Shown here piece by piece: positions 49,001 through 59,072 of a stretch of 64,000 nt of DNA. The translations under genes and the position numbers were made by a program. Source of the stretch: Pantoea eucalypti (GTDB lineage: Bacteria; Pseudomonadota; Gammaproteobacteria; Enterobacterales; Enterobacteriaceae); the NCBI RefSeq assembly GCF_009646115.1, contig NZ_CP045720.1:806001-870000 (forward strand). Reading direction: 5' to 3'. Every line of letters starts with the position of its first letter. The stretch's first letter is position 1. The notes under the pieces are model-generated. The model had not been told where the DNA came from. It saw nothing but the letters and a program-made list of their open reading frames with translations, and ran no database searches.

Positions 49001-49591
49001 TCAGACTGGTTACCGGTCCTGGAACAGTGGATTGAGCGGGTATTGCATACGCCGCTTAACGCGGAAGGGCTGACGCTATCGGCAATTAAAAGCAGCGAAC
49101 GACTGATCGAAATGGAGTTCTATCTGCCGATCAACAATCTGCTGACGGCGGCCGATCTTGACGATCTGCTGCGCCAGCACGACAGCCTCTCTCTGCAGGC
49201 CGCCCCGCTGGATTTTCGTCAGGTGCGCGGCATGCTCAAGGGGTTTATCGATCTGGTATTCCGCTGGCAGGGAAAATATTATCTGCTCGATTACAAATCG
49301 AACTGGCTGGGCGATAGCCATGCCGCTTACACACCCGAGGCGATGGCGCAGGCCATGATCGGCCACCGTTATGATCTGCAATACCAGCTCTATACGCTGG
49401 CGCTGCATCGCTATCTGCAACATCGCCTGCCGGACTACCACTATGAGCAACATTTTGGCGGCGTCTTTTATCTGTTTTTACGCGGGATGGACGGCAGCTC
49501 GCCGGACAACGGCATTTTTGCCACCCGACCTGGCGAAGCCTTTGTGGAAGCGATCGATGCACTGTTTGGTGAAACCGGGGAGATGCCATGA
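46052..49591 (+). CDS. recB: Exonuclease V beta subunit RecB
   Basis: 1179 residues (E. coli 1180). SF1A 3'-5' helicase plus C-terminal nuclease that loads RecA after Chi. Walker A EASAGTGKTFTIG (K30), Walker B ALIDEFQDTDP, helicase motif GDPKQAIYAFRGAD. Nuclease D1080 and K1082 in YYLLDYKSNWLG. Starts in a 4-nt overlap on ptrA and overlaps recD by 4 nt. Confidence 0.97.
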   Translation: MTQLPPVSLNPLTLPLRGERLIEASAGTGKTFTIGLLYLRLLLGLGGENAYSRPLSVEEILVVTFTEAATAELRGRIRENIHQLRLACIRGESRNPMHQLLLAQMPDLSQAAAQLLAAERQMDEAAIFTIHGFCQRMLNLNAFESGMLFEQELIEDEQALLKQSTADFWRRQCYPLSLDVARIIAAEWSGPDSLLTTLRPWLQGESPVLKRPPAADEDLASRHARNLARINAMKQQWQALSADVEGMISASGVDKRSYSSKHLPNWVARVTQWASSETRDYQLPKELERFGQQVLDEKTKKGEAPRHSLFEAVDQFLAEPLSLRDVIIAQALTDVRATVQREKRLRALLGFDDLLSKLDEALQQPGGVLLAETIRARFPVALIDEFQDTDPQQYRIFRTLYINQPEQALFLIGDPKQAIYAFRGADIFTYLRARNEVSAHYTLDTNWRSSPEMVESVNRLFSQIDSPFLFSAIPFQPVIPAAPNQSLKLIFDEQQQPALRFWLQPGEGVGNSDYQQFMAQQCAADISRWLVAGQQGRACLGKGDALQPVRASDITVLVRSRNEAGLIRDALNALSIPSVYLSSRDSVYTTPEARELLWLLQAIQAPEQERLLRSALATSIFAIDAATLDALTQNEREWDALVEQFAVWQQLWHQRGVLPMLRDVMIKRQLAENMLASENGERRLTDLMHLGELLQEASVQLESPHALVRFLAQQIARPNSQAASQQLRLESDRHLVQIVTIHKSKGLQYPLVWLPFAAGFREAASALYHDRDNFMALLDVQGDAQSLALAEEERLAEDLRLLYVALTRSIYHCSVGIAPLIKGTRKKEGESDLHKSALGYLVQQGEAADAQQLSQKLNALTGEGIALVETDLMPGERWQDAEHGNEVLSSRDVTRALADAWRVTSYSGLQQHHSSSLLDALPNFDIDAAGEDESGEEAALTPHHFPRGAAPGTFLHGLFESIDFTEPPDRVWLEDQLQHNGYPSDWLPVLEQWIERVLHTPLNAEGLTLSAIKSSERLIEMEFYLPINNLLTAADLDDLLRQHDSLSLQAAPLDFRQVRGMLKGFIDLVFRWQGKYYLLDYKSNWLGDSHAAYTPEAMAQAMIGHRYDLQYQLYTLALHRYLQHRLPDYHYEQHFGGVFYLFLRGMDGSSPDNGIFATRPGEAFVEAIDALFGETGEMP

Positions 49592-51429
49592 GTGACATGC
49601 TGAGTCTGCTGCAGCAGGCAGTAGAGAAGCGTCTCCTGCGTCCGCTTGATATTCAGTTTGCACAACTCGTGGTGCCGGAATCACAGCCTGCGCGGCTGCT
49701 CGCTGCCGCCTGCGTCAGCGCTGAGGCCGGTGAAGGGCACGTCTGTTTTCCGCTGAGCAATCTCTGTGAGGCGCACCTGTTTGCCGGACGTCAGCCTGCG
49801 CTGGCCCAGGCGATCTGGCAGGCTGCTGGCGCGCCGGATGACTGGTTATCACACTTCGCTGACTGGCCGGCGGTGAGTGATGGCAGCCGGGTGACACCAC
49901 TGGTGCTCAGCAACCAGCGTCTATATCTGCATCGGCTTTGGCAAAGCGAAGGCCGCGTTGTCGATTTTTTTGCTGCCCATGAAGTGAAAACCGCGTTTGA
50001 TATCCGTGCCGCAGGAGATGTCCTTAACAGCCTGTTTGACGACCAGCCAGAGAACTGGCAGAAAATTGCTGCAGCAGTGGCGCTGACCCGCAAAACAGCG
50101 GTCATTTCCGGCGGGCCAGGCACCGGCAAAACCACCACCGTAGCGAAACTGCTCGCCGCCCTGATTCGACTGAATCCGGGCGCGCTGCGCATCCAGCTGG
50201 CGGCACCGACGGGCAAAGCTGCCGCGCGGCTGACCGAGTCACTGGGCAGGGCACTGCAGGATCTGGCCGTCAGCGACGAAGAACGGCAGCGTTTTCCTGC
50301 GGAAGCCACTACGCTGCATCGCCTGCTGGGCGCTCAGCCGGATACCCAGCGGCTACGCTACCATGCCGGTAATCCGCTGCATCTGGATGTGCTGGTTGTC
50401 GATGAAGCGTCGATGGTCGATCTCTCAATGATGGCAAAACTGATCGCCGCGCTGCCTGCCCATGCCCGCGTAGTGTTTCTGGGCGATCGCGATCAGCTGG
50501 CCTCTGTTGAAGCCGGTGCGGTGCTGGGAGATATCTGCCGCTGCACGGAAAGCGGCTACAGCCTGGCGCGGGCAGAACAGCTCGCCCAGCTGACCGGCTG
50601 CACGTTGCAGGGCAGTGACGATGCGCAGGCACCAGCAGTGCGCGACAGCATCTGCCTGCTGCAAAAGAGTTATCGGTTTGACGCCGCATCCGGCATCGGC
50701 CAGCTGGCAAAAGCGATTAATCAGGGTGATGCCGACCAGGTCAGAGCGGTGTTTGCAGCGGCCCATAAAGATGTCAGTTACCAGCCGCTGAACAGCGCAG
50801 AAGCCTATCAGGGAATGCTGGACGAAGTCGCACAGGGCTACCAGCCCTTCCTGCAGCTCATCAGGCAGCACGCACCACCCGCTGAGATCATAACCGCTTT
50901 TGGTCGTTATCAGCTTTTGTGCGCGTTACGTGACGGACCCTTTGGCGTTCAGGGTCTGAACCAGCGTATTGAGCAGCGACTGATGCAACTGCAGCGCATC
51001 CGGCGTCCTGGCATGGGTAGCCGCTGGTATGAAGGTCGTCCGGTGATGATTACCCGAAACGACAGCGCACTCGGCCTGTTTAATGGCGATATCGGCATTA
51101 CGCTGCGGGATGAAGAGGGCAACCTGAAAGTCTTTTTCCCGCTACCCGATGGGTCGATCAAGGCAATTCAGCCGAGCCGGTTGCCTTCGCATGAAACCGC
51201 CTGGGTGATGACGGTGCATAAATCGCAGGGGTCGGAGTTTGATCACACCGCGCTGGTGATGCCCACGCAGTTTCTGCCGGTTCTGACCCGTGAACTGGTC
51301 TATACCGCGATTACCCGTGCGCGTAAACAACTGACTATTTACAGTGAACCTGGCGTGTTTCAGCGTGCCGTGCAGCAGCAAACGCAGCGGCGCAGCGGTC
51401 TGGTAGAGCGACTGGCGGAAACGCGCTGA
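49588..51429 (+). CDS. recD: Exonuclease V alpha subunit RecD
   Basis: 613 residues (E. coli 608). SF1B 5'-3' helicase of RecBCD. Walker A GGPGTGKTTTVAKLL (K181), Walker B VDEASMVDL, motif III GDRDQLASVEAGAVLGD, and motif VI YTAITRARKQL at the C-terminus. Last gene of recC-ptrA-recB-recD; converges on argA. Confidence 0.97.
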   Translation: MSDMLSLLQQAVEKRLLRPLDIQFAQLVVPESQPARLLAAACVSAEAGEGHVCFPLSNLCEAHLFAGRQPALAQAIWQAAGAPDDWLSHFADWPAVSDGSRVTPLVLSNQRLYLHRLWQSEGRVVDFFAAHEVKTAFDIRAAGDVLNSLFDDQPENWQKIAAAVALTRKTAVISGGPGTGKTTTVAKLLAALIRLNPGALRIQLAAPTGKAAARLTESLGRALQDLAVSDEERQRFPAEATTLHRLLGAQPDTQRLRYHAGNPLHLDVLVVDEASMVDLSMMAKLIAALPAHARVVFLGDRDQLASVEAGAVLGDICRCTESGYSLARAEQLAQLTGCTLQGSDDAQAPAVRDSICLLQKSYRFDAASGIGQLAKAINQGDADQVRAVFAAAHKDVSYQPLNSAEAYQGMLDEVAQGYQPFLQLIRQHAPPAEIITAFGRYQLLCALRDGPFGVQGLNQRIEQRLMQLQRIRRPGMGSRWYEGRPVMITRNDSALGLFNGDIGITLRDEEGNLKVFFPLPDGSIKAIQPSRLPSHETAWVMTVHKSQGSEFDHTALVMPTQFLPVLTRELVYTAITRARKQLTIYSEPGVFQRAVQQQTQRRSGLVERLAETR

Positions 51430-51436
51430 GAAGAGA

Positions 51437-51466
51437 GGGACAGATCACGATGTGGGTGATTGTCCC
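51437..51466. terminator. Hairpin between recD and argA
   Basis: GGGACA-g-ATCAC (51437-51448) pairs with GTGAT-TGTCCC (51456-51466) with one bulged G, loop GATGTGG. It lies between convergent genes and probably serves both 3' ends; T-runs are weak. Confidence 0.6.
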
Positions 51467-51478
51467 TTCTGCGGTGAA

Positions 51479-52807
51479 TCAGGTGAGGTCGGCCATCAGC
51501 ACTTTTGAACGGCGCTGATAGTTATACATCTCTTTTTTACTTTCGGGCAGTGACTCAATATCAACCGGCGTAAAGCCGCGCTCCTGGAACCAGTGGATAC
51601 TGCGCGTGGTCAACACAAACAGCTTTTCCAGTCCCATCTGCTTTGCCTGCAACGCCACGCGCTGCAACAGCATCTCTCCGCGTGAGGAGCTGCGATAATC
51701 AGGATGAACCGCCACACAGGCCATCTCGCCAATCTTCTCATCCATAAACGGATAGAGTGCGGCACAGGCGATGGTCAGATTGTCGCGCTGAATAATCGTG
51801 AACTTATCGATCTCCATTTCCAGTTGCTCGCGAGAGCGACGCACCAGAATGCCCTGCTGCTCCAGCGGCCGGATCAGTTCGAGAATGCCGCCGATATCGT
51901 TGATATTGGCGCGGCGGATCTGCTCTGCCGACTCCATAACGATCTGCGTGCCGATACCGTCGCGTGAGAAGAGTTCCTGCAACAGTGCGCCATCTTCCTG
52001 ATAGCTGATTAAATGGCTGCGGCGCACACCACTTCGGCAGGCTTTCACCGCGCCACGCAGAAAGCGAACCGTGCCGGAAAGATAATCGCCTTCCTTTTCA
52101 ATCTCGTCGATACGGGCCTGCGCGTCATTCGGGAACAGCTCAGAGATAATTTCACCTTCGCTATTCAGGACGCCTTGCTCAGAGCAGAAGCCGATCATTT
52201 TTTCCGCTTTCAGCTTAATCGCCAGCTGCGTGGCCACTTCTTCCGAGGTGAGGTTGAAGCTCTCGCCCGTAACAGACACCGCCACCGGGCCCATCAGCAC
52301 AATGGCATCGTTATCCAGCTGGCGATGAATCGCCTCTTCATCGATACGACGGATACGCCCGCTATGGCAGTAATCCACGCCATCATCCACGCCCAGCGGC
52401 TGTGAAATAATGAAGTTGCCGCTGACCACATTGATATGTGCGCCCTGCAGCGGGGTGTTGTTGAGACTCATAGAGAGGCGGGCAGTGATATCCAGCTGCA
52501 GCCGGCCGGCGGCCTGTTTGACCAGCTCCAGCGATTGCGCGTCGGTCACCCGGGTAAATTTATGATAAACCGGCTCCAGCTGCTGCTGCGCCAGGCTGGC
52601 ATCAATCTGCGGTCGGGCACCATAAACCACCACCAGGCGGATGCCCAGGCTGTGCAGCAGGCCGATGTCATTAACGATGCCAGAGAAGTTCTCATGCTCA
52701 ATCGCTTCGCCACCCAGCATGATGACAAAGGTTTTACCCCGGTGGGCATTGATATAGGGAACGGTATGGCGAAAACCCTGAACCAGTTCGGTACTACGTT
52801 CCTTCAC
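51479..52807 (-). CDS. argA: N-acetylglutamate synthase ArgA
   Basis: 442 residues (E. coli 443). First step of arginine synthesis: acetyl-CoA plus glutamate. N-terminal amino-acid-kinase domain ([15 protein letters not shown]) that binds the inhibitor arginine, C-terminal GNAT domain ([19 protein letters not shown]). GTG 52807 is chosen because GAGG lies 7 nt upstream, while the TTG at 52813 touches that site. Two ARG boxes lie just upstream. Confidence 0.96.
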   Translation of the reverse strand: MKERSTELVQGFRHTVPYINAHRGKTFVIMLGGEAIEHENFSGIVNDIGLLHSLGIRLVVVYGARPQIDASLAQQQLEPVYHKFTRVTDAQSLELVKQAAGRLQLDITARLSMSLNNTPLQGAHINVVSGNFIISQPLGVDDGVDYCHSGRIRRIDEEAIHRQLDNDAIVLMGPVAVSVTGESFNLTSEEVATQLAIKLKAEKMIGFCSEQGVLNSEGEIISELFPNDAQARIDEIEKEGDYLSGTVRFLRGAVKACRSGVRRSHLISYQEDGALLQELFSRDGIGTQIVMESAEQIRRANINDIGGILELIRPLEQQGILVRRSREQLEMEIDKFTIIQRDNLTIACAALYPFMDEKIGEMACVAVHPDYRSSSRGEMLLQRVALQAKQMGLEKLFVLTTRSIHWFQERGFTPVDIESLPESKKEMYNYQRRSKVLMADLT

Positions 52808-52818
52808 GGCCAACCCTC

Positions 52819-52857
52819 AGTGAATGTTTATTCGTATTTTTTGTATTTTTATGCTTT
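52819..52857 (-). promoter_or_regulatory. Tandem ARG boxes (ArgR operator) of argA
   Basis: Box 1 (52819-52836) has TGAAT-GTTT-ATTCG; box 2 (52840-52857) has TGTAT-TTTT-ATGCT. Both fit the 18-bp ArgR palindrome (TGAAT-N4-ATTCA), separated by 3 bp as in known ArgR operators. Predicted repression of argA by arginine-bound ArgR. Confidence 0.8.
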
Positions 52858-53039
52858 TACGCCCGGTTTTGCAAGTCTTAATCCTGACGAAAATTTACGT
52901 TTTTATGGGTGTCAAAGCCGCTAACAGCCTGCATTATTTAGGGTTTCCGGGGTGACATCATGCTACGGATTGGATAAAGTTTTCGCCGCCATTTTATTAA
53001 CTGGCGCTTTTTTAGACATAACACAGCAGCTGGAGCGGC

Positions 53040-54284
53040 ATGTCAGACGTTAATTCCCATTTTTCACGCAGACGATTTTTACAGGGGACGGGCGCCTTAC
53101 TGCTGTTAAGCGTCAGCCGCACAGGACTGGCGGCAAAAAACCACATTGTGGCGGTGCGTATCTGGCCCTCATCCACTTACTCGCGGATGACGCTGGAGTC
53201 AAACGTCGCGCTGAAATACAAGCAGTTTGCGCTGAGCAATCCCGAACGGCTCGTAATAGATATTCAGGGCCTGCATCTCAATTCGGCCCTGAAAGGGGTG
53301 GATAAGCAGGTACGGGTCGACGATCCTTTTATTAAAAATGCCCGGGTCGGCCAGTTCGACAGCAATACAGTGCGCGTCGTTCTGGAGTTAAAGCGCAACG
53401 TTGCGCCAAAGATTTTTAACCTTTCGCCGGTCGCCGGGATCAATCACCGGCTGGTGGTCGACCTCTATCCGAGTCAGAACCCGATAGAAGATGATCCTCT
53501 TCTGGCCCTGCTGAAAGACTATAACCAGGGCGATCTGGAGAAAGATGAAGGCGTGCAGGCACCCTTGCCAGGTAAAGCGGGGCGCGATCGTCCGATCATT
53601 ATCATGATCGATCCCGGTCACGGCGGGGAAGATCCGGGTGCGCACGGCAAATATAAGACCCGCGAGAAGGATATTGTGCTGAAGATTGGACGGCGGCTCA
53701 AAGCGCTGATCGACAAAGAGTCCAATATGAAAGCCTATATGACGCGTAATGAAGATGTCTTTATTCCGCTGCGCGTCAGGGTTGCGAAAGCCCGAAAACA
53801 GCGCGCTGATCTTTTTGTCTCGATCCATGCGGATGCCTTTACCAGCCGTGCAGCTCGCGGCTCGTCAGTGTTTGCCTTATCAACCAGCGGTGCGACCTCG
53901 GCGGCAGCCCGTTTCCTGGCGCAGACCCAGAATGAATCCGATCTGATTGGTGGCGTCAGCAAAAGCGGCGACCGCTATCTTGATCACACCATGTTCGATA
54001 TGGTGCAGCGCCAGACGATTCATGACAGCCTGAAGTTTGGCAAAGAGGTGCTGCATCGCATGGGGCGCATCAATCATCTGCACAAACGTACCGTGGATCA
54101 GGCTGGATTTGCGGTGCTGAAAGCCCCGGATATCCCGTCTATTCTGGTCGAGACCGCGTTTATCAGTAATGTGGAAGAGGAGCGTAAGTTGCGAACCACC
54201 CGCTATCAGCATCAGGTTGCGGAGGCGATTCTGGACGGCATTAAGGCTTATGTGAAGAGTGGGGCGGCGCTGGCCCATCGGTAA
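53040..54284 (+). CDS. amiC: N-acetylmuramoyl-L-alanine amidase AmiC
   Basis: 414 residues (E. coli 417). Tat-type signal with twin arginine in [17 protein letters not shown], an AMIN domain (about 40-150) for septal targeting, a linker, then a zinc amidase_3 domain: [15 protein letters not shown] in [17 protein letters not shown] and the C-terminal glutamate in [10 protein letters not shown]. Splits daughter-cell peptidoglycan, activated by NlpD. Divergent from argA. Confidence 0.97.
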   Translation: MSDVNSHFSRRRFLQGTGALLLLSVSRTGLAAKNHIVAVRIWPSSTYSRMTLESNVALKYKQFALSNPERLVIDIQGLHLNSALKGVDKQVRVDDPFIKNARVGQFDSNTVRVVLELKRNVAPKIFNLSPVAGINHRLVVDLYPSQNPIEDDPLLALLKDYNQGDLEKDEGVQAPLPGKAGRDRPIIIMIDPGHGGEDPGAHGKYKTREKDIVLKIGRRLKALIDKESNMKAYMTRNEDVFIPLRVRVAKARKQRADLFVSIHADAFTSRAARGSSVFALSTSGATSAAARFLAQTQNESDLIGGVSKSGDRYLDHTMFDMVQRQTIHDSLKFGKEVLHRMGRINHLHKRTVDQAGFAVLKAPDIPSILVETAFISNVEEERKLRTTRYQHQVAEAILDGIKAYVKSGAALAHR

Positions 54285-54364
54285 CGGTTTGCGGGTAGTT
54301 ACGGCTATCCGTGCACTTTTCAGGGCAGGAGAGAGACTAACGAGGTTTCAGGAACGTCAGAAAC

Positions 54365-54388
54365 AAAAAAACACCCTTTCAGGTGTTT
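54365..54388 (-). terminator. Terminator of the initiator tRNA operon
   Basis: On the minus strand the stem is AAACACC/GGTGTTT (54382-54388 with 54369-54375), loop 54376-54381, then a U-run from the A-tract at 54365-54371. It lies 7 nt past the last tRNA 3' end. Confidence 0.9.
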
Positions 54389-54395
54389 AAATGAT

Positions 54396-54472
<77 letters not shown>

Positions 54473-54526
54473 TCCGTATCATACTTTTTTCACATTGTGA
54501 CTTCTGTAAAACAACTGCAGAAGTAT

Positions 54527-54603
<77 letters not shown>

Positions 54604-54668
54604 TCCGTATTGCTTCTATTACTTTTACTTCTCACACTGTGACTTCTGTAAAACTGCTGCAGAAGTAT

Positions 54669-54745
<77 letters not shown>

Positions 54746-54758
54746 TCCGTGGAAGCGC

Positions 54759-54786
54759 ACTATACTCTCCGCGCTAATTCATGCAA
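54759..54786 (-). promoter_or_regulatory. Sigma-70 promoter of metZWV
   Basis: Minus strand TTGCAT (54786-54781), 16-bp spacer, TATAGT (54764-54759), followed by a GC-rich discriminator (GCGC), as in stringently controlled stable-RNA promoters. About 13 nt from the -10 box to the first tRNA base. Confidence 0.8.
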
Positions 54787-54948
54787 CCCCTTTTTGAAGA
54801 TAAAAGCCAAATTAACAGCCAGTTGCTGAAGGATTCAACCATCTGATTAATTATTGAACTGATATGCACCAGGTCAAAGCGGATGCATTTCATTCTGTCG
54901 GGGGCTTTGCTATCGTCGCGGGGCGAACAGTTATAAAAAGAGAAGATA

Positions 54949-56097
54949 ATGAAATCACATTGGGTGAAGTATGCACTCACTGGCGCGTTAATTACGCTGC
55001 TGGCGGCCTGTAGCTCTAAACCGACCGATCGCGGTCAGCAATATAAAGATGGCAAACTGGAACAGCCGCTGGCGCTGGTAAATCAGCCCAATGCCAAAGG
55101 TGCGCCAGTTAATGGTAAAGACTTTGGCGATCAGGTGCGCCAGATTCAGTCCGCCTCATCTGCCCTTTATAGTCGTCAGAACGGCACCTATAGTGCAATT
55201 GAAAGCTGGCTGATGGCGGGAGCCGATACCCGACAGCTTCGTCAGTATGGCCTGAACGCCTGGCAGATGGAGGGCACGGACAACTACGGTAACGTGCAGT
55301 TCACGGGTTACTACACGCCGGTCGTGGAAGCGCGCTACACCCGTCAGGGTGAGTTCCAGTATCCGATCTACCGCATGCCGCCGCGCAAACGCGGAGAAAA
55401 ATTACCGAGCCGCGCTTCTATCTATAGTGGCGGACTCGATGACCGCTATGTCATTGCCTACAGCAACTCGCTGATTGATAACTTCATGATGGATGTGCAG
55501 GGCAGTGGTTATGTCGACTTTGGCGATGGCCGCCCGATGACCTTCTTCGGTTACGCCGGTAAAAATGGCTGGGGCTACCACAGTATTGGTAAAGAGCTGA
55601 TCGATCGCGGCGAAGTGAAACGCGAAGATATGTCGATGCAGGCCATTCGCCAGTGGGCGCAGGAGCACTCACCGCAGGAAGTTCGCGCACTGCTGGAAAC
55701 CAACCCATCGTTTGTCTTCTTTAAAGCTGAACCGTTTACGCCGGTGCGTGGAGCCAGCGCCGTTCCGCTGGTAGCAAAAGCCTCGGTTGCCTCTGACCGC
55801 TCAATTATTCCGGCGGGCACCGTACTGCTGGCTGAAGTGCCGCAGTTAAATGAGAAGGGCAAATTCAACGGCAAATATGAGATGCGCCTGATGGTCGCAC
55901 TCGACGTGGGTGGCGCGATTAAAGGCCAGCACTTTGATATCTATCAGGGTATCGGCCCGGACGCCGCGCATCTCGCCGGCTTCTATAATCACTATGGCCG
56001 CGTCTGGGTACTCAAAGCTGCACCGGGTGCCGGACAGCCGCTGTTCTCCGGCACGCAAAACGGTAATAATGGTTCACTGCTTCTCGGCGCTAACTAA
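54949..56097 (+). CDS. mltA: Membrane-bound lytic murein transglycosylase A
   Basis: 382 residues (E. coli 365). Lipoprotein signal with lipobox LAAC (cysteine 21) and Ser at +2, so outer membrane. Cleaves peptidoglycan glycan strands, giving anhydro-muropeptides. MltA/3D domain: MEGTDNYGNVQFTGYYTP, YVDFGDGRPMTFFGYAGKNG and the catalytic aspartate region VALDVGGAIKGQHFDIYQG. The C-terminus runs about 15 residues beyond E. coli MltA, with a Gly/Asn-rich tail. Confidence 0.96.
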   Translation: MKSHWVKYALTGALITLLAACSSKPTDRGQQYKDGKLEQPLALVNQPNAKGAPVNGKDFGDQVRQIQSASSALYSRQNGTYSAIESWLMAGADTRQLRQYGLNAWQMEGTDNYGNVQFTGYYTPVVEARYTRQGEFQYPIYRMPPRKRGEKLPSRASIYSGGLDDRYVIAYSNSLIDNFMMDVQGSGYVDFGDGRPMTFFGYAGKNGWGYHSIGKELIDRGEVKREDMSMQAIRQWAQEHSPQEVRALLETNPSFVFFKAEPFTPVRGASAVPLVAKASVASDRSIIPAGTVLLAEVPQLNEKGKFNGKYEMRLMVALDVGGAIKGQHFDIYQGIGPDAAHLAGFYNHYGRVWVLKAAPGAGQPLFSGTQNGNNGSLLLGAN

Positions 56098-56106
56098 TTT
56101 CTTCTC

Positions 56107-56126
56107 TGCGGGCCTTCGGGCCCGCA
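56107..56126 (+). terminator. UUCG hairpin after mltA
   Basis: Perfect 8-bp stem TGCGGGCC (56107-56114) / GGCCCGCA (56119-56126) closed by TTCG. No T-run, so a 3'-end stabiliser or weak terminator before tcdA. Confidence 0.6.
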
Positions 56127-56145
56127 CGACGTAACAGGTTCAACT

Positions 56146-56958
56146 ATGAAAGTGTTAAACGACGCCTGGCATCAGCGCTTTGGCGGCACGGCGCGTCTCT
56201 ATGGTCAGAATGCGCTGCAACGTTTTGCTGACGCACACTTCTGCGTCATCGGTATTGGCGGCGTCGGTTCCTGGGCGGCGGAAGCACTGGTGCGCACCGG
56301 GATTGGTAAAATTACCCTGATTGATATGGATGATGTCTGTATCACCAACACCAACCGGCAGCTTCATGCGCTTCAGGGCAACGTGGGCAAAGCCAAAACG
56401 GACGTGATGGCAGAGCGGCTGCGTGCGATCAATCCTGACTGCGAAGTGATCTGCATAGATGACTTTATTACGCCGGAGAACACTGCTGAACTGATGGCTG
56501 CCGGTTTTGACTACGTGATCGACGCTATCGACAGCGTGCGGCCTAAAGCGGCGCTGATCGCCTGGTGTCGCCGGAATAAGATCCCGTTAATCACCACCGG
56601 TGGTGCGGGTGGGCAGATTGATCCGACGCAAATTCAGGTCGCCGATCTGGCGAAAACCATTCAGGATCCCCTGGCGGCGAAGCTGCGCGAACGATTGAAA
56701 AGCCTGGGCGTGGTGAAAAACAGCAAAGGTAAACTCGGCATCGACTGTGTTTTTTCAACTGAAGCGCTGGTTTATCCGCAGGCAGATGGCAGCGTCTGTG
56801 CTTCACGCAGCACGGCGGAAGGTCCGAAGCGGATGGATTGCACATCCGGCTTTGGCGCGGCAACCATGGTTACCGCTACGTTCGGCTTTGTTGCCGTTTC
56901 ACATGCGCTGAAGAAGTTTCTGGCGCGCGCTGTTCGTCAGGATGCCGTCAGCGCCTGA
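56146..56958 (+). CDS. tcdA: tRNA threonylcarbamoyladenosine dehydratase TcdA
   Basis: 270 residues, E1/ThiF-like enzyme (formerly CsdL/YgdL). ATP-dependent cyclisation of t6A37 to ct6A37 in tRNA. Nucleotide motif [28 protein letters not shown], and [14 protein letters not shown] are clear. It receives help from the CsdA-CsdE sulfur relay encoded next to it. Its 3' end overlaps csdE (opposite strand) by 22 bp. Confidence 0.96.
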   Translation: MKVLNDAWHQRFGGTARLYGQNALQRFADAHFCVIGIGGVGSWAAEALVRTGIGKITLIDMDDVCITNTNRQLHALQGNVGKAKTDVMAERLRAINPDCEVICIDDFITPENTAELMAAGFDYVIDAIDSVRPKAALIAWCRRNKIPLITTGGAGGQIDPTQIQVADLAKTIQDPLAAKLRERLKSLGVVKNSKGKLGIDCVFSTEALVYPQADGSVCASRSTAEGPKRMDCTSGFGAATMVTATFGFVAVSHALKKFLARAVRQDAVSA

Positions 56959-57392
56959 CGCGCGGCGTGCTCCACGGCGGTAGCCAGCGCCTGCAGGCCG
57001 CTGCTGCGGGAAGCGCTGAGCTGGGCGCGCAGGCCCAGTTCGTCAAACAGCGTTAAGGGATCGCTGGCCAGTAACTGTTGTGGCGTCTGGCCCTCAACCG
57101 CAGTCAGCAGCACGGCCAGCAGGCCGCGCACAATCCGTCCTTCACTGTCACCATAGAAATGCAGCGTGCCATCCTCGCATAACTGGCTGCCCAGCCAGAC
57201 CCGATTTTCACACCCGCTGAGTTCAATTTCTGCGGTTTTCAGTTCCTCCGGCAACCCAGGTAACTGTCGGCTCAGCTGAATCAGCTGACGATAACGATCC
57301 TCCCATTGATGAAAGCGGCCAAAGCTCTCTTTCAGGCTGGCAACAGTAATCTGTTCGCCAAACGGGTGTGGCGCTAACAGCGATGAACACAT
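56937..57392 (-). CDS. csdE: Sulfur acceptor protein CsdE
   Basis: 151 residues, SufE-like fold. Accepts sulfane sulfur from CsdA on C61 in [14 protein letters not shown] 57392 is chosen: GGAG lies 8 nt upstream and it places the cysteine at 61, as in E. coli; the TTG 6 nt before is too close to the site. Starts 2 nt after the csdA stop, so co-translated. Confidence 0.94.
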   Translation of the reverse strand: MCSSLLAPHPFGEQITVASLKESFGRFHQWEDRYRQLIQLSRQLPGLPEELKTAEIELSGCENRVWLGSQLCEDGTLHFYGDSEGRIVRGLLAVLLTAVEGQTPQQLLASDPLTLFDELGLRAQLSASRSSGLQALATAVEHAARQALTAS

Positions 57393-57394
57393 AA

Positions 57395-58603
57395 TCAAAA
57401 CTCCGATAACAGCGAGATGGCACCTTTCATGGCGCGCACCAGCGCATCAACATCCTGCAAACTATTATAGGGTGCAAAAGAAGCCCGCAGCGTGCCGCTG
57501 ACGCCCAGCGCTGCCAGCAACGGCTGCGCACAATGCTGGCCAGCGCGCAGGGCGATTCCCTGCTCAGCCAGCAGCGTCACCAGATCGCTGTGATGCAGGC
57601 CAGCAAATTCAAAGGCCAGCAGGCTGGCGTTGCCACTGCGGAAGCTGCGGAAGCCAGGCAATTCTGCCAGCTGCTCCTCCGCCAGTGTCGCCAGATGCTG
57701 ACTCCAGCGCTCCGCTTCGGCCAGATCGTACTGCGCCAGCCAGCTCAGTGCTGCACTCAGGCCCACTACGCCCGCCACATTCGGAGTACCTGCCTCAAAA
57801 CGCCAGGGCACTGGCTGTGGTGTGAAGCCACTGAAATCGACATCCGTTATCATTTTTCCGCCACCCTGCCAAGGTGACATCGCTTCCAGCAGGTCCGCTT
57901 TGCCATATAACGCGCCAATGCCCATCGGGCCGTAAATCTTATGGCCGGAAAAAGCGTAAAAGTCGATATCCAGCGCCTGTACGTCAGGCGGGCAATGCAC
58001 CACCCCCTGCGCGCCATCGACCATCACTTTCGCACCCACGGCGTGTGCCAGCGGAATCGCTCTGGCGAGATCGGGACATCCTCCGGTGACGTTCGACATC
58101 TGGCCTATAGCCAGCAGGCGGGTGCGGTTGTTGAGCAGGTTGGGTAACAGGCTGATATCGGGCAGGCGATCTGGCCCTAACGGCCATTTTATGACGTGGG
58201 CACCGCATGCCTGTGCAGCCATCAGCCAGGGGACCAGGTTGGCGTGGTGCTCAGCCTCACTCACCACAATCTCATCACCGGGTTGCAGGCGCGGGCGCAG
58301 CCAGCTGTTCGCCACCAGGTTTATCGCTTCGGTGGTGCCGCGCGTCCAGATAATCTCACGATCGTCTGCGGCATTCAGCCAGCAGCCAACCTGATGACGC
58401 GCCTGTTCATAGCGATGGGTTAAGGCCTGCGCAGCGGCAAACTGGCTGCGATGAACCGTCCCTGCGCTGAGGCTGTAAAACTGCTGTGTACTGTCAATGA
58501 CGGCCTGCGGCTTCAGCGTGGTCGCGGCGCTATCGAGATAAACGCCGGCGTCGGCGAGCGCGGGAAACTGCTGGCGAAAGTCGCTAGGGTTAAATGGGAT
58601 CAT
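57395..58603 (-). CDS. csdA: Cysteine desulfurase CsdA
   Basis: 402 residues (E. coli 401), PLP group II NifS-like enzyme. PLP lysine in [14 protein letters not shown], catalytic C358 in [13 protein letters not shown]. Removes sulfur from cysteine (and sulfinate from cysteine sulfinate) and passes it to CsdE, supporting ct6A formation by TcdA. Start ATG 58603 gives [16 protein letters not shown], matching the family. Confidence 0.96.
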   Translation of the reverse strand: MIPFNPSDFRQQFPALADAGVYLDSAATTLKPQAVIDSTQQFYSLSAGTVHRSQFAAAQALTHRYEQARHQVGCWLNAADDREIIWTRGTTEAINLVANSWLRPRLQPGDEIVVSEAEHHANLVPWLMAAQACGAHVIKWPLGPDRLPDISLLPNLLNNRTRLLAIGQMSNVTGGCPDLARAIPLAHAVGAKVMVDGAQGVVHCPPDVQALDIDFYAFSGHKIYGPMGIGALYGKADLLEAMSPWQGGGKMITDVDFSGFTPQPVPWRFEAGTPNVAGVVGLSAALSWLAQYDLAEAERWSQHLATLAEEQLAELPGFRSFRSGNASLLAFEFAGLHHSDLVTLLAEQGIALRAGQHCAQPLLAALGVSGTLRASFAPYNSLQDVDALVRAMKGAISLLSEF

Positions 58604-58812
58604 GCCGGGTCCATGATAAGAAAAATTAGGACCACACTGAAAGAATGGTCTGCGTCTGGCAAAGCTGGAAAAGCGCGTTATGCTGAATATTGCAAGGTTT
58701 GAACCAAACCCGCATAACGAGTGGACGTTTAATAGTCGATCTCACTTATCGGCTGCCTCTGGTTAGCGTAGCGCGGGTGGTTTGATGCAATCAATCTACA
58801 AGGAGATAGCAG
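58604..58812. other. csdA-ygdI intergenic region
   Basis: 209 bp holding the divergent promoters of csdA and ygdI, not placed precisely. AAGGAG (58800-58805) is the ygdI ribosome site. Confidence 0.4.
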
Positions 58813-59034
58813 ATGAAAAAACTTACCGCAGTTCTGGCCGTGTGTACTCTTGCTTTTACACTGAGTGCCTGTTCAAGTAATTACGTGATGCATACCAACG
58901 ATGGCCGCACTATCGTGGCTGCCGGCAAGCCTAAAGTTGATAATGATACCGGCATGATCAGCTATAAAGATGCGAATGGCAACGAGCAGCAGATTAACCG
59001 CTCAGACGTCAAAGAAATGGTTGAGTCAAAGTAA
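58813..59034 (+). CDS. ygdI: Small lipoprotein YgdI
   Basis: 73 residues, YgdI/YgdR family. Signal peptide with lipobox LSAC (cysteine 20), then SSNYVMHTNDGRTIVAAGKP. Function unknown. Strong AAGGAG site 7 nt before ATG 58813. Shares a bidirectional terminator with the sRNA gene gcvB. Paralogue of YgdR (30595-30816). Confidence 0.93.
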   Translation: MKKLTAVLAVCTLAFTLSACSSNYVMHTNDGRTIVAAGKPKVDNDTGMISYKDANGNEQQINRSDVKEMVESK

Positions 59035-59040
59035 GCAGCA

Positions 59041-59072
59041 AAAAAAAAGCACCGCAATTTGCGGTGCTATTT
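59041..59072. terminator. Shared terminator of ygdI and gcvB
   Basis: Stem AGCACCGC (59048-59055) / GCGGTGCT (59061-59068), loop AATTT. Eight A on the left give the U-run of gcvB (minus strand); ATTT on the right is a weaker end for ygdI. Confidence 0.9.

Noticed and set aside
51704..52924. Plus-strand open frames opposite argA
   Set aside because: Antisense shadows of argA, one running through the ARG boxes; no ribosome sites.
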